Shown here: positions 21,866 to 63,947 of the stretch, piece by piece
Numbering within the stretch: position 1 is the first letter of the stretch
How the letters are laid out: each line of letters opens with the position of its first letter
Assembly (NCBI GenBank): GCA_036785325.1
Contig: JAXIVH010000008.1
Location: 9,989,395-10,053,394, forward strand
Origin: Urophycis tenuis
Lineage: Eukaryota; Chordata; Actinopteri; Gadiformes; Phycidae
DNA length: 64,000 nt
Reading direction: 5' to 3'
The notes under the pieces: generated by a model
What the model was told of the DNA's origin: nothing
Databases searched by the model: none
The model's input: the letters and a program-made list of their open reading frames with translations, nothing else
Translations under genes and position numbers: made by a program

Positions 21866-22579
21866 TTAAATGGATAATCAATAGTCACAAAAGAAAAAAA
21901 AAGTCATGCGAAGAGACATACTTCCACCAACTGGTTTTAAACTGGTTTAAAGCTCCCCAAAACGTAGTTTTATCAGAAGTTGGTGGTTTAGGCAACCACA
22001 TATAATAAACAGTAGTAGAAGAAGAGATGTGTGAGGGGCAAACATAACAATGGGCTTGTCTTATCCTTTGGCAAGCATTTTGTGATTGGTAGATTATTCC
22101 CCCCGGCATTCTGTTGCTGTGATGTTTTTTTCGTGGACGAGATGGTCCACACATACCTGTTGTTGCAACCAGCCATGTTGTTAGGCATTATGGGAATGTT
22201 TTTTCAAATTGTGCAATCCACCTTTCATGATGCGATACTTCATGCTGCATGTATTAAAATACATTGATGGAAACACGGCTGATTTGGTCAGATTATCTGG
22301 TTGTCACCCGTGATACTGTGTGGGCACAGCATCACAGCCTGGCGGGGGGAAAAACATCAGCATCTATCCAACCAAATCTTATCTTAATCTTATATCAAAG
22401 TAGTGAAAATGCATGCTTGGCGATGATTATAAGGTGATACATGGTTGCACATTTTGTGTTATGATGTTATGTTTGGATCAATAGTGTTTTTCCTGTATTT
22501 TCAGTCCCATATCACAGGAATTGCAATCTTTCACTAATGGGACATGGCTGAGAGGTGGAATATGCTATTTCTTTTATAG

Positions 22580-22862
22580 TGTTAAAAAAATGTATGCCTA
22601 GATTTATGTATAGTTATGTTTATTTGTGCATATTTTTATATTTAATATTTATTCAATTCAAGATTCAAGTAAACTTTGTCAGTTTTCATGAATGTACAGG
22701 ACATACACAAAAACCGAAATGCTGTTTCCCTCGATCCCCGACTGACTTCCTCTGACTTCTCTATACTGTTTTTCTTTTCCCTCTTACCCCTTACCATTCC
22801 ACTGGGGTAGTTGTAACTAAAGCAATTTCCCTCTGGGATCATTAAAGTATTTCTGTCTGTAC
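22580..22862 (+). mobile_element. LINE-2-type 3' end, second copy
   Basis: Shares tatgcctaga.ttatgtat, gcaatttccctctgggatca and ttaaagtatttctgtctgta with 21640-21865. Both copies point to the plus strand. Confidence 0.6.
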
Positions 22863-25700
22863 TTATATCCTTATATGCATATATGCTTCCTTGTCCTGTT
22901 TTGTTCAGTCTAGTGGTGGCATTTCTAAGCTAACTTAGATATGTATGAATGGCTTGGCTAGTTTGTACGCACAGTTCCCTCCCCAGGCCGGCCCCAGGCT
23001 GGGGCAGGCCCTGGGCTGCGTACTGCCTGCCCTCCCTGTGTGAGCCTGTTGACCCAAAGTAACTTGCCTCGTGGCAATGTTGTGTTCATGGCATGAAACG
23101 TTGAAATGGACCCGGATTCCCTCACCGGAGAGCTACCCAGTTTCCAGGGCAACAATGCAAGCTTGGTCAACCTGGGCATGACCAGGAGGATTAGCAGGGA
23201 GAGGCTTTGCAGCATACTGCTGCAAAACTACAAAAGCAAAACGTGATAAATCTGGCTGGTGAGGCACGGTGCAAACAGCTTTTTGAATGTTAAGCAGATA
23301 GGAAGGAATCTGATTCTGATATAACAATGTACCAATTCGGATTGATGCGAAAAGAACAGGAGGGCTACAGTTGGTGTGGAGGATAGTTCCACATGTTTTA
23401 TGGTTAGAAACACAGCTCTAATGGCTTATGAGTTATTTCCTGAGGACAACTGCAAAAGATTTAAATCTCCAGACAAGACCAACAGTCGTACATTGAGTTT
23501 GGCAGGGAACAAAATAGTTGACATTTATTGGTGGTGCACTGCCTCTGGGGTTGCAAGTATTGCAAATCTTAGCTCATTCTACATGAACAGCTGAACAATC
23601 CTGAAAAAGGTTTGTGAGTGGCAGGTGAAGATGGTCTTGAAAGCCACAGTGTTGGCAGATGAGTACGGCACAACTCGTTTTCAGAAGCTCCTGTATTTTT
23701 GTTCTGCGCTTCTTCATGATCCCCCGGGGGAAGGTAGTCGGGAAGCCGGTGGGCTAGCACTGTTTATCAACAAGTAAACCTCGGCACAGGACTGTCAAGG
23801 AGTTGATCTGTTGTCGGTACACTGAACAGCAGGCCGAGCCATACCTTGAATACCACCCACGTATTCAGAAACGAGTCACCTGAGGCGGTTATCAGGGATT
23901 GACTTGACTGTACAGACTGCAGTGTGCCGCAAGAGAAACAAGGGGATGACATTGAGGGGATCGATCACTGTACAATTGATTACAACAACTTTTCGTATGG
24001 ATACTGTTGCCCCTGTCTGTACAATGAACCACCATGGATCACCAGGACATCAAGGCCCTCCTCAACCAGAAGAAGAAGGGTGCTGAGGCGTTTCAGCTCA
24101 AGGGCCTCCTTGACTTAGGAGGGTTAAAGGAGGAAGGTGGAGCAAGTGAGGGGAGTTCAGTGGTCAAGTGGCCTGGGAGCCAACCAATCATCCCAGAACC
24201 TCAGGCATAGGGCCAAGGCACTGGATGGGGACAGAGCAAGAGAACTCATACAGGCTGGATGGTGGACCAGGAACCTCAGCTGGACAGCAACATAAGCATG
24301 ACCATTCAGGGGGCCTGCAACAAGGTTAGATGTCAGGAAGGACAACTGAACCGGTGACCAATCGACATTTGGCTGTGGATTGTCGGCGGCTGACCCAAGC
24401 CCAAGTGACTGGAGTGCAGGCTGAGAAGCAGGCCAAGGTGCCGGCTGGAAGCTAGCTGAGTTGTAAGGTGCAAGCTGAGTACTGGTGTCTAGCCGGGAAG
24501 CAGGCAGAGAATCGGTGGTGTTGAGGACGCCCATCCAGGTAACAAAATCCTGAGCCAAGGACATGTTGCCTTGCCACACTCAGAGCCAAATATCTGTTCT
24601 CACTATAGGGCCCCTCCTCCAACATTGCTTGAGGCACAGGATAGTATAAATGACCTAATATAGTTCACCCTCAATAATCTGTCTGCTGTGTCCCTGGCTG
24701 GTCAGATTTTTCTGTCACGACTGATGCTAGCAGGGCAGCAGGAACACAAAGGAGCAGAGAGGTATGTAAAGACAAATGTATAAAGGTAATACCAACAGGC
24801 AAACAACTAACAACTGAAAACGAAGCAAGCAAAACTGGGGGAAAATAAACACACTTGAAATGCAGAATTACAAGCCAGGAGCCTACCGGACATCAACAGA
24901 ACTGAGGACGATCTGCGCAAGAACATATGGAAAGGCCAACTTAAGCAGACATGGGAAAATACAGGTGAGCACAAGGAACTTCTTAACACAGTCCTTTGAG
25001 GGAAGCAAGAAAGGGAGAAAGGAGGGAATGGAGCCAGCCACAGTCCTTGACAATTCATCTGGGAAGATCAGTCTTTCAGGTTTACGAGGACACAGACCAC
25101 ATCAGTACAGTGCAATTACTAAACAAAATACACAAATACAATAAAGTGTGCAGAACAAGAGCACACACAAGACATACAAAGTATAGTGGTGAGTTCTGGG
25201 GAGAGAGGGGCAGACTGAGTCTGCAGGGTTGGGGGGGTGGCTGATGAGGGGGGGGGGGGCGATGCAAAATGCAAGGTGTTGTTTGAATCTCAACATATTT
25301 AATTGTCCTGGGATTTTGTAGTCTGTTGTCTCTTTTGTGTATCGACACACACCAGTGCATGGTATTTCACAGCGTATTTTTGGTCTGTGTCCAGTCTATT
25401 CTGGAGCATCCCACAGAGTGCAGACAACTATGGGCTGTGGGCTGGAGGCCGGACGACCCACACTGGCCTCCCATCCAAGATGGTGTCTTCTTCCTCCTCC
25501 TCTATAGCCGTCAACAGTACATTGTTAAATTATCAATACTATATTATTAGAAATATTAGATATTAGAAATCCATCCTCACAAGCACAGGCCTAACTATAG
25601 GAGATTGGGATGCTTCATAAAGGATTCACACTTGGAAAAGCCATCAACACATTGTTCAAAAGACATGTCGTGGCCTCCTAGTTGTGTGGGGAAGATACGC
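22863..25700. other. Gene-free block, origin unclear
   Basis: A GC-richer patch at 22980-23210 and a purine-rich patch at 24050-24620 stand out from the AT-rich surroundings. They contain no recognisable protein family or splice-consistent exon set. A G-homopolymer patch lies at 25230-25260. The patches look like decayed mobile-element sequence, but I cannot assign a family. Confidence 0.4.
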
Positions 25701-25743
25701 TGTGGAGAAGAAAGAATGATTGATTTTTCAATTCCAGGAACTT

Positions 25744-25998
25744 TTACGAAACAGTCCTGATGATAAGTATCATGAATTCTCCGGACCGCTTCCTGTAAAA
25801 ATATAAATTAGTATATGGGTTACAGTCAACTACATTAAATGTAAATACACCAGATTGTGGGGCAGTCGTACCAAAACCCAGCAGATTACGTGCCGAAACA
25901 GCTCGTTTTATGTTTTTTTGGAGCAGCTCCTCGTTCATCTCTTTGAGCTCTCTGATGTCCCCATCTTGTCCCACCGCTGAATCACAGACATCCGACAT
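25744..25998 (-). CDS. Unrecognised small reading frame (84 codons)
   Basis: The first 40 residues are hydrophilic and helix-prone (DIRELKEMNEELLQKNIKRA), like the start of a coiled-coil protein. The second half looks non-coding (NPYTNLYFYRKRS). It could be a first exon of an unknown gene or a chance frame. I recognise no family and no clear donor. Confidence 0.2.
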   Translation of the reverse strand: MSDVCDSAVGQDGDIRELKEMNEELLQKNIKRAVSARNLLGFGTTAPQSGVFTFNVVDCNPYTNLYFYRKRSGEFMILIIRTVS

Positions 25999-27281
25999 TC
26001 AGACATCTTCTCTAAAAAAGGCATTCAACATGTTCAGACTCTGCGGTGGAATAATTGGATGTCTTCTGTAACATTTCTTTGACTTGCTTCTCCTCTGTAC
26101 AGGTTGCCCAAAGCATTGGTAGCTTGCTATTGGTTACTTTCACACAAATGCATATCTTTATAGGGTTAACACCTACTTGCGGCGGGGTGGGGAAGGGGGT
26201 CAGGCTTAAGTACCAAGCCCCACCCAGGGCCATTGAGTGTTATTAGCGTTAAAAAGGCCAAGCCATCAGCGAACAACTGTGCTCTGGAGGATTAACAGCT
26301 GTATTCTGACATTTCCGGGTCTTTACAGCTAATGGTGACCAGACCTCCCTGTTTTCCTGGATAAGTCACCGTTTCTGGTACCCGTCCCTGGCTGGAGCTG
26401 TCCGCATTATTAAAAAAAATAATGGATTGTAAATATACATTAATATATTTGGAAAAGGCAAAAGGTCCTAGCTTTCTCATTCATAGCAATTTCGAGACAG
26501 TTGATGAATAGTCTTGTGTCTATCTGATAGGGTGTGACGTAACCTTGCAACACGTCTACCTATTTTTGTGAGATTCCAATCCCGCCAGAATCCATCTGGC
26601 CAGGCTTCAATCTATGCGTTTGTGTCTCATAATCAGTGGTTTGGACCGATCAGCGTCTTATGAGGAACCATGTGATACGTGATGGTTCATCCAATCACCG
26701 GCCAAGAACTTAAGGTGCCTGCCCCTTTTCAAGCAGTTTCATGGATGATGGTTCTGTGTAACAAACCCTCTGGCGTGTTGTTATTACAGGTATGACGAAT
26801 TATAAATGATAGGCTATCAATATAGAACTTTTCCCTATTAAAGTAGCTACTTTGGTACTTTGGCTTGTTTTTGGCTGGTTTCAGGAAGCTTAAAGCACAT
26901 CACAGAAAACCAATGAGCATGTACTGCACAATCTTTTACAACATAACTATATTTACCATGATACGAATAGGCTAAATGTGAATATGTCCCCTCAGACAAC
27001 AGATATTGTGTTGATAAATTACAAACTACAAATGCCCCGTTTTCATTTCCGAAATATGGTCACCTTATTGCAGAGCAGCATAACAAAGTTCTGCAGATAT
27101 CCAAGTACCTCTGTCAAATAGAAGATTTGGCAAGTTTATTGTCCAGATATTTCCCTGATGATGATGATGCAGAAATGCAGCTTACACCTTCACCCACAGT
27201 GAAGTATACTAACATCTGTCCGTTTATTAATTCTGTTGAACCGAATTATACTTTGCATTGGTATGATAGTGAGGAGATTGT

Positions 27282-27702
27282 TGTTGATGCCGAATAACAA
27301 GAAGTGCCAGGAACTCTATATAGTTTAAGCTGAAGTTGTTTATTGGTCTCGTAGGCCTACGAGGAGAAGCAGAGGATTTCATCGAGCAAGAGATTTGTGT
27401 GTGAATCTTCCTCAGTTGCTTTCCCCTGCTCCTGGAGAGACAGTGTATTATATACAAGTCCCAAATCGGAACAGCATGACAGGAGTGTCCCATTCTGATT
27501 GGCTTATAATGTATAAAGATTACATGTTACTAAATAGATTTGACATGACGTAGGTGTATCCTTCAATCACTTTATGTTATGTCTCCAAGTTCCAGAGAGC
27601 CAGACTTAAAGTCGCCAAGAGGAATACAATCTTCACTATGTCCTTCTTCAGAACGTCAGATCAACCTAACCGTACCATTGCTAGATAATATTTTTCCTAA
27701 CA
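27282..27702 (-). mobile_element. Possible solo LTR
   Basis: On the minus strand the 421-bp block starts TGTTAGG and ends GCATCAACA. It contains a TATATAA box followed about 110 bp later by AATAAA, the order expected of an LTR. No target-site duplication, primer-binding site or internal genes were found, so the call is tentative. Confidence 0.35.
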
Positions 27703-30180
27703 GGTAGGGATCAAAGCCAAATGTCACCAGTGGGGTACGTAGGGATAACTGCCATAATTTAGCCAGATATAATGACCAAAGTTCTGTACATAAAAGGGAA
27801 ACTTACTTACTAATGGGGAGTTTGAAGAATGTGAAGGCTCAAGTATGTCTCAAAAGAACAGGGACATTGTTGAGCTTGCATTGATGTTAGTTGAATCTGT
27901 GAAAAAAAGGGTGACCCACTGGATGTATTAGATGCACATGACTGCCACCAGCATGTCACTGAAGACAACATCGCTGGACTAGTGTCACAGTTAGGTCACA
28001 AGACTCTAATCCAAACACCAATGTTTGTCATTGAATGCTGGAAGCCCATCTTGGAAACCTTGGCATTTTTTGTATCCTCATTAACTCATTAAGATAATGG
28101 AATAATTCCCAACTCCAAATTAAATTCCCCCAAACACTGCAGCCAAAGGCTGCGGTCAGATGATCTGATGAACTCACTATTCCCTACCAGGCTAGCCATC
28201 CATCTATTTGGATGTATGAGATCAACAATGGTGCTAAATTAACATCTCTAGTTAGCAAAATGTGGAGAATCACATTGTGGTAGCTGCAAAACTTTTATCC
28301 TGCAGGTTATTCTGCAGGTTTAGCTGATGCAAGGGAACAGGGAGCTCTTTGCTTGGCATGGTGAGGTCACCGACAGGGAGAGGAGGGGTCCAGAGATGTC
28401 GACGTGCCTGTTGGTTACTGTAGTTAGTTGACAGCTGGGCATGACGAGACCAGTGACCGATGACCACAGTGAGCACCACGTGAGTAAGCTTCTTCTGCAC
28501 ATAATGCAAAGTGAAACAATGTAGGAACCATTATTTTTTTAAAACACGTTATAGTATCTATGAGAAATGTTTGTACGAAGTTCAATGGGGACACAAGCAG
28601 ACATTTAGGCAACTACGATGACTACGTGACAATTTCTGAAATCCAACTTAATCCTGCGGTAATCTCCAATAGTGGCAGTAATATAGCATCATACCCAAAT
28701 GGTCCTTTTAATATGAGAACATTTCTGCATTTAATAAAGGAATTATGCATTTAGAATTAAGCTGCATCTAGTGGAAATGACTCGGCAGAAATGTTTTTGT
28801 TATTGCATAATCCCATGAAAACACGAATTGCGTTTTTGTTGCCTTAGAATTAGCCCTTTTATATCCACTTGAGGAGCAGCTCCACTGCCATTTCTAGTTG
28901 CCCAGGATGTACAAATGGCTATAGATAAAACATGCTTTTCATTCATCACCTTACATTAAAGTGTAGTCCCTACTGTAAAGTGTATACTTCTGCTCAAATT
29001 CAAACATTAAAAGTGATTAAATATTTTTGGGCTAAGAGTTATAGGAAGGAGGCTGTGCGTTATCCCCATGGTAACGACCACCACACAGACTTTGTGATAT
29101 AGGCCTACTATTTAGTGCTGTTGGTGTGTATGAGCAATGTTAAGATGCACCACACAGCGGGCTGGAGTTTACTGTAAGTGTCTCAAAGGCTCTTTCAGAT
29201 GCGGCCATCAACATCAACCACTGTCCAGATGGCAGTCCACACATCTACACACAGCATTACACACAGTAACAATGGAACATGGCATAGGTTATTATGTTGA
29301 TGACCCTGTTTAAACAAAAACAGAAACTGTTTTGGGTTCACTGCCCCATTACAATAACAATCACATCTTTTCTTAGTTTACCTGTAGTCTACAACTAAAG
29401 GCATCTATCGCCCATCTCCATCTATCATACATTTATCAAGGAACCTCATTAGTTAACACCTGGTTACTAGCACCTCTTCGCACCTTACACAATGCAGGCC
29501 ACTACAGGCCATGTAGTGGTTGCAGAGGGAGGGCTGAGGTGGTGGGGGGCTTCAGTTGGTGGTAGTCTGCGACCTCATTGCTAGTGGCCACTAAACTCTA
29601 CAAACTGCTCTTTTGAATTGTTACATTAATAACATAGGTCACCTCCATTTGCCTCCACACAAAGCCAATCAATTATTTTCTGTTTAAAAAGTGAATCACA
29701 CTATCTATTTGAAAAGCTTACTCATTGCAGCATAGCTGCCCTCAATGCATAGCTGGGAGCAGACAGACACAGACATTAAATACTTTATGATGGTTGGGAA
29801 GTACCTTGACCAATGCGTCCTACTACTCAATGCATTGCTCCTATTCTGTTGTAGTAATTCAATCCATTTGGCATCAGTTTACATATATTTTCAGTATGAA
29901 GTATGGGCATCAGTGTGGTGTATTTGTAAATTGTAAGACATTGGTGACCCATTCAGAGTTGTGCTACAATACTTTCTTACCTTGCTCAAACCATGGAATG
30001 AAGGAGCTTTGGGGAGAAAGCATACTGGCAGGAGACATCGTACTTTATTCATTGGCAAGAGTAAATTAATATTACAGCCTATAAATTAACATTCTTTATT
30101 GGGCACACCAAAGACTAGTTGTCAGTGCTGCGCAGGAATCTACAAGACATGCTCAACATAGAGTTGACGCTCAGGTACTT
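27703..30180. other. Gene-free AT-rich block
   Basis: I see no recognisable gene, RNA or convincing mobile element. The small reading frames here lack family resemblance and splice context. Confidence 0.5.
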
Positions 30181-33100
30181 CAAATTTGATGGCTTTGATG
30201 GCTTTATTTAGTATGTAGTATATATATATATATATATAGTATCTTCCTCAATTGCTTGATTATCCTTATTTTGTTGTTCTGATACGTTCAAATGACATGA
30301 CACTAAGACCAAAGCATTCCACATGATCATATATTACAAAAGAGTAAAGTAAAGAAAAGAGGTTAGTGCACACTTTATGTGCACACTTACACATATACAT
30401 AGTTGCACGTGTATTGTGATTCTGTTAGTGCAAACTGAAATAATAAAAATTAAACCTGGCACCCACAGAGACAGAGACAACCACATAGGCAGCAAATGTT
30501 AAGAGGTCAAGCAAAAAGACTGAGAGGGGAGCCCATCAAATCAAATCATTATGTTGCATAGATTGAAGCAAACAGGAATATCGTGTTGGCGTGACAACAA
30601 ATATACACATTGGGGAACATTGAAGGAGAATAACATAGAATATGCATGTTATATTGAAGACAGAAATAATGGTAAGCGTAAGGAAAGGACACACACTGAG
30701 GAAAAACACCTTCACCTAAGTTATATGTGGCCACAGATCACATTGTAACCTGACACCAAACATCGGGAACTAATGTTTCCCTGTGTGATCTGAGATGTTT
30801 TTGTTATTATACAAAAGGTGTTCTAGTGAAATCAAACATACACTACTAAACACGGTGGTAGAGGCATATGGGAGCAGCGAAAATGAAAACTATACATAAA
30901 TAATGAGATGCACAAATGTATGAAATGACAACATGCAGACCAGCAAGTATTCCTTTCCACTCTCGTCACTGAACTTTTGCTCCGTAAAAATCAACAATTA
31001 CACCAACGCTGATACAGAATATGTAATTTAATAGATTTTAATAAGAGAATGTGCTCTGTTTAAAGGCCAATATGTCTATAATATGTCGTCTTCAATGTTT
31101 AATACTCCCAGGGTCAAATCAAAGCAACAAAAGCCACCCTCAAAATTGAAGTGGATTATTCTTAGAAAAAACCTGAATTAACCAAAATCAAAAAATGTAC
31201 ATACACTTAAAACATAATCCTGTACTCGCGTATTCTCTACAAATATTCAAAATGGTAACCCTATTTCAGTGATCAGGATGTGCTAGTGTGTTGTGGCCAC
31301 TTGTTTCCATAGTAGATAAGTCATTAGTTGTCGTTCTCTTCTCTCTAGCCCTTAATGTGTGATCAAGATGTCAGGTTTGTGTAGCCATGAACACAAGTAG
31401 AAAATACAACTCTTAGGAAGATGACGTGAGTGGTGGTGTAACAATAACCTCTCGTTTGTTGCAGGAGAAGCAGGAGCTTCAACAAGAGAAATACAAGTAA
31501 ACCTCTTCCTTTGAAAAGTATATGAACAAGTGTTCAGGTACAACCACATCTTTATATGGGCTTGGCATCTGGAAAATCGTATCGTTGATCATTTTGACCA
31601 AGAGGTCAATAAAACAAACCACTGTAAGCTAAAAACCCTTAAAAAAAAGAAATGGTACAATGCGTGTATTACTATCACAAAAAAAAGAAGAAATAGCCAA
31701 TATTAAGAGTCAGTGGCTGCACATCTGCTGTGTTGAATACCTTGCAACCCCCCCCGCCAAAATTACAATAAGGTCGAAGCAGGAGAAATATTATAAAAGG
31801 GTTCTTGCCCGAAAGAAAATAAAATGTGGTGAAAATATTTAGCATCAGCTTACGCAATTATCTTTTAATTCACAAATAGCAAAATTCAAAAGTTTTGAAA
31901 GGATTGAAATTAAAAATAAACTATGTTGAAATGCAGATGTACATTTCACACACATGCATGTAAATAAAAAAGTTTTGATGGTTGTAAGGTGTGATGGTTT
32001 GTCCTTCTGTGAAATGATGTATAAAGTTTAATTTGACCAACAAAATATATATCAATAAGAATGACCCCAGTCCCAGTCTTTCCATTCATCCAGTCACCAT
32101 TATCATTCTCTAAAGGGCATGTTTCAGTCTGACTTTCCTCAGTGTGTTCCACCTCGCAGTGCACGCATATATGTTTACATTTAAGTCTGCATGTTTGCAT
32201 GAGTGTGTGTTTGCATGTAAAGTGTGTATCGGGTGTATAAAAGTTTTGTTTTAAAAGCAGGTCACATTTGGGACACTTCATTCCATACAAAAACATGCAG
32301 AACACTGAACACATATTGAACAATTAGCTTAATCCAAATGGCGTCTTTTTTCTTCTTCATACAAAGTGGCTTTAGGCTACACTGAACACAACAATACCAA
32401 TCGCACCAGGTCGGACATATTGCTTTAAATCACCATGTTTTGTATATAGGTTTTGCATGCGACATAAATGCTATTATGTTTATATAAAAGTAACACCAGT
32501 GCCTAGTATTTTGTATATTATCAATTACAGAAATGATTTCAGTTTTTTTCTGTGCAAATAAAACTGAAGCTATTATAAATTCAAGAATCAGATTTGTGTA
32601 TATTGGATATGGCTATGCAATAGAACTTTGGAAGTTTAGTTGTGAAGTGCAAGAACAGATTTTCAAATTCTATTTTTTTTTCTTTTAGGTTTTACTAAAT
32701 CAAATGATATCAAATGATAAAGTATGTTTTTAGAGGATGTGATCCAGAACTAAGAATTAAGAGTATTGCACAGTCCCCCACCCCCATGATACCTATATGT
32801 GACCTGGGAATGTCATGTTGCCCAGTATTCTGCATATGCCACGACAATGGTTCTTGTCAGTCTTGGTTTCCTCAACCATACTGTTTTTTGAAATGGTGAA
32901 ACCAAACCACACAAGAAAAACCAATGTTGCACGGGTGTCAGTCTATTAAAATGTCAACCTAGAACAACAGCCCAGATGCATATATTCCCATAAATTCAGT
33001 CACACATTGTTATGCAAATCTGCCAAGCGACAAAGTTAAGGACAGTAGTTGGGATGGGTGGCAGAGACTTAGCAAGAATGTAGCCATTGACAACAACATG

Positions 33101-34633
33101 CAACAAATGTAAAATTAAACATATAATGAAGATTGATAGCTGTACAATGTTGACAAACTTTGGCAGATCAATGTTAAAACTGTGCTGGGGGCAGATGTTT
33201 TCTCCTTCACTGATAATAGTTTATTATCCTTTTCTGATACGGCAGTATTGAAGTATATTCTTTGTAGAAGCATGATTTTTTTGTCAAATTTGGCAGGTGA
33301 GGATGACAAAAGATAAAAGGTAAACATTTTCCTTTGGAAACGTGCATGTAAACCAAGCGCTGAGCAAAGGACACCGTGATAAGGCAGGTAATAGTTTACA
33401 GACACACAATATGAGGAATAGTTGATGTCACGAGTCATTTAACAGTTTCGCTCCCTTCAAAATGTTTCCCGGGCTAATAATAAAAAAGGAAAAGTCGAAA
33501 ACCACTTCATGGATGCCTTACAATATCCTCCAGAAAAAGGCTTGCAAAATTTGGTCCCATTTGGTATCCTAAAATAAAAATCTAAATTTAATTTGACTAT
33601 TAGCAACTCATAATTATACAACCTCCAATGATTTGTTTTCATGTTTTAAACTTTGTCAAGGTGGTTTCACTTCCCATTTGTTGAACTATTAAGAAATAAA
33701 ACTTGCCCATAATGTCTCTTAAGAAGTATTACGTTGTGGTAATGTAAAAAAAAGCCCAGTTGACACCAGAAAGCTGATATTCCAATTGCATGGTCACCAA
33801 GTAAACAAGTTGTCACAAGCTCTCTTAGCCCTGACATCACATGACCCAGAAGATAAAATATGGCATAAAGTGTAAAAAGACATACGTCACAACGGGTTCA
33901 TGTCATTTATGTCGTGTACTAACACCAGACTCAAGCCTTTACATATGTATTCGTATTTCTAAAATATTAAAAAGTACTTAATATAAAAATACAGAAGATT
34001 TAAAAAAATGGGTAACGTTATGTTTTTTTATGAAAATCATGCAAGAAAGATTGCCCATTAGGTTAAATAGAGCACGTAAGACTCACAAAAAGCAAGGGAC
34101 CAAACTGACTAATAAGAAGACAGAATTGCCAGGCTATCCGTCACTGACATAATTTTATGTAAACAATGCAGAGGTCCTTTAAACGTATAGTTCGGCAGTG
34201 ACAACTGTAGCTTTACTCTTCACTTCATGGTTATGTTTGGAGCACGGCAGGGAAAGCAGGTGTCAGGACAAAAAAATAAAATCAATTCACAGACCACTTA
34301 TAAAATATGGCTCTGAGTTACACTTGAAGAAAGCTATTCAGTAGCGGAATCATTTCAAGATACGGTGCCCCTTGGGTCTGTCTGTTTACTTGTAAAGAAC
34401 AAGCCATGGTTGATTGTAACAACTACATCCCCCGGATAACAATTGCTTTGTAGGGAGGGGATGGGCTAGCAATGCACTAACAATTGTCGTTTGTTATTTG
34501 ACAAATTAGCAGTGAAGTCATATTTATATTGTACACAATTAGGATGTTGGTTGCATTAAATACCACTCAATGTCCCAATAGCATTTCTAAAATCCCATGT
34601 AACAACGCAACATGAAACGATACCAGACAGATA

Positions 34634-34635
<2 letters not shown>

Positions 34636-34668
<33 letters not shown>
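34636..34668. repeat. (CA)n microsatellite
   Basis: About 16 CA units. Confidence 0.9.
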
Positions 34669-34671
<3 letters not shown>

Positions 34672-35444
34672 GTTGGGAGTTGATCAAAATAAAAATATTT
34701 AAAATTCTTCAATCACACTTAAAATAAAATGTGCACACCACATTTAGGAAAAACAATACAAAAACAAGAAATAAAGAATCAAATGCAATGCCCCAACACC
34801 TTTCCTATGCTTTGATCCTAATCGCAGAGGAGCCTATTGGTTCTATTTAGTCAGAAGAATACATGAAGCATAGTCCTGTCCTTGCAGAGGAAACTATAAA
34901 TAAAAAAAAAAGATACTTCTGGGGACAATTAAAATGGGAAGCTCACAAAACATTTTGAAAGTTGGTAGGTATACACAATCCTTAGACATGGTGAGTATTT
35001 TAATCTGAATTATCCATCAGTCTACAACGCATTTTGTTGTGCATTTGGATCAGAAACCAAAACGTATTCTGTGCTGCAGAACAACCTCTAAATGATCAAA
35101 GCCTGATGTGTACTTATTTAATTGAGGATCATTGCTCTGTTAAAATACATCATTCAAGAGCACTGAAAATGTTTACAATAAGCACAGATGTGGTTTTCGT
35201 CCGTCCCAGACAAAAACTTGGGGTCTGAATTAGAAACACAGGAATTAAAAACCACACGCCAATGGAAAAACTCAGATTCAAATAAACAACACATCGAATA
35301 AGGGACCGCAACACAGGAATCGCCTTCGAGAGAGAAGTATGCACTCAGCTGCATGGGGGGGAGCGAATTTAAAGGGAGGCCGAGAATGCAATGAATTCCA
35401 CGTTCTGTGTGTTGGTGTGCCGGGAGGGCATCAACAGTCTTTTT

Positions 35445-35480
35445 AGTGTATATGTGTGTGTGTGTGTGTATGTGTGTATA

Positions 35481-35515
<35 letters not shown>

Positions 35516-35575
35516 ATGTATGTGTGTGTATATATGTGTGTGTGTGTGTTGGGGGGGGGGGGGGGGGGGGGGGTG
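35445..35575. repeat. (GT)n/(GTAT)n array ending in poly(G)
   Basis: GT and GTAT units lead into a 23-base G run at 35551-35573. A second G-rich patch lies at 35664-35690. These could form quadruplexes and are prone to assembly error. Confidence 0.9.
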
Positions 35576-35779
35576 ACAGGCGGTAGTGGAGGACCACATC
35601 CTCTTCATAAGTTTGCGTATGTGAATGAGTCGAGAATCACAGGGGCATGGCAGGCGCTCAGCAGGGGGGGGCGGGGGGGGGGGGGCGGTGGTATGGTTGT
35701 ACTTCAGCGGGCAGTTGAAAAGAGATGGATAAATATATAGAGGCATGAGGGCTGAGCAAAAAAGGACATACTGTATAAA

Positions 35780-35833
35780 CAATATTTATATATATATATA
35801 TATATGCATGTGTGTATATATATACCGTGTATG

Positions 35834-35879
<46 letters not shown>

Positions 35880-35880
35880 T
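35780..35880. repeat. (TA)n and (CA)n arrays
   Basis: Two TA arrays separated by gtgtgtatatatataccgtg, then a CA array, about 60 bp beyond the atp2b4 stop codon. Confidence 0.9.
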
Positions 35881-35936
35881 AAAGCACAATCATGGAACGT
35901 GAGAAGTATTGTGGGGGAGGCCGGGTCCAGTGAGCA

Positions 35937-63947
<28,011 letters not shown>

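Larger units (their letters stand above)
30200..35936 (-). other. Gene-free region, possibly atp2b4 3' UTR
   Basis: No second gene is recognisable. Human ATP2B4 has a multi-kilobase 3' UTR, so part of this AT-rich stretch may be transcribed from the minus strand. Minus-strand AATAAA hexamers lie near 33220 and 30203. Short arrays include (TA)n near 30220, (CA)n at 34636-34668, mixed GT/TA arrays at 35440-35550 and 35780-35878, and poly(G) at 35551-35573. Confidence 0.3.

Noticed and set aside
24157..24579. A 140-codon minus-strand frame
   Set aside because: No recognisable domain, repetitive Leu/Ala/Ser/Pro composition and no splice context.
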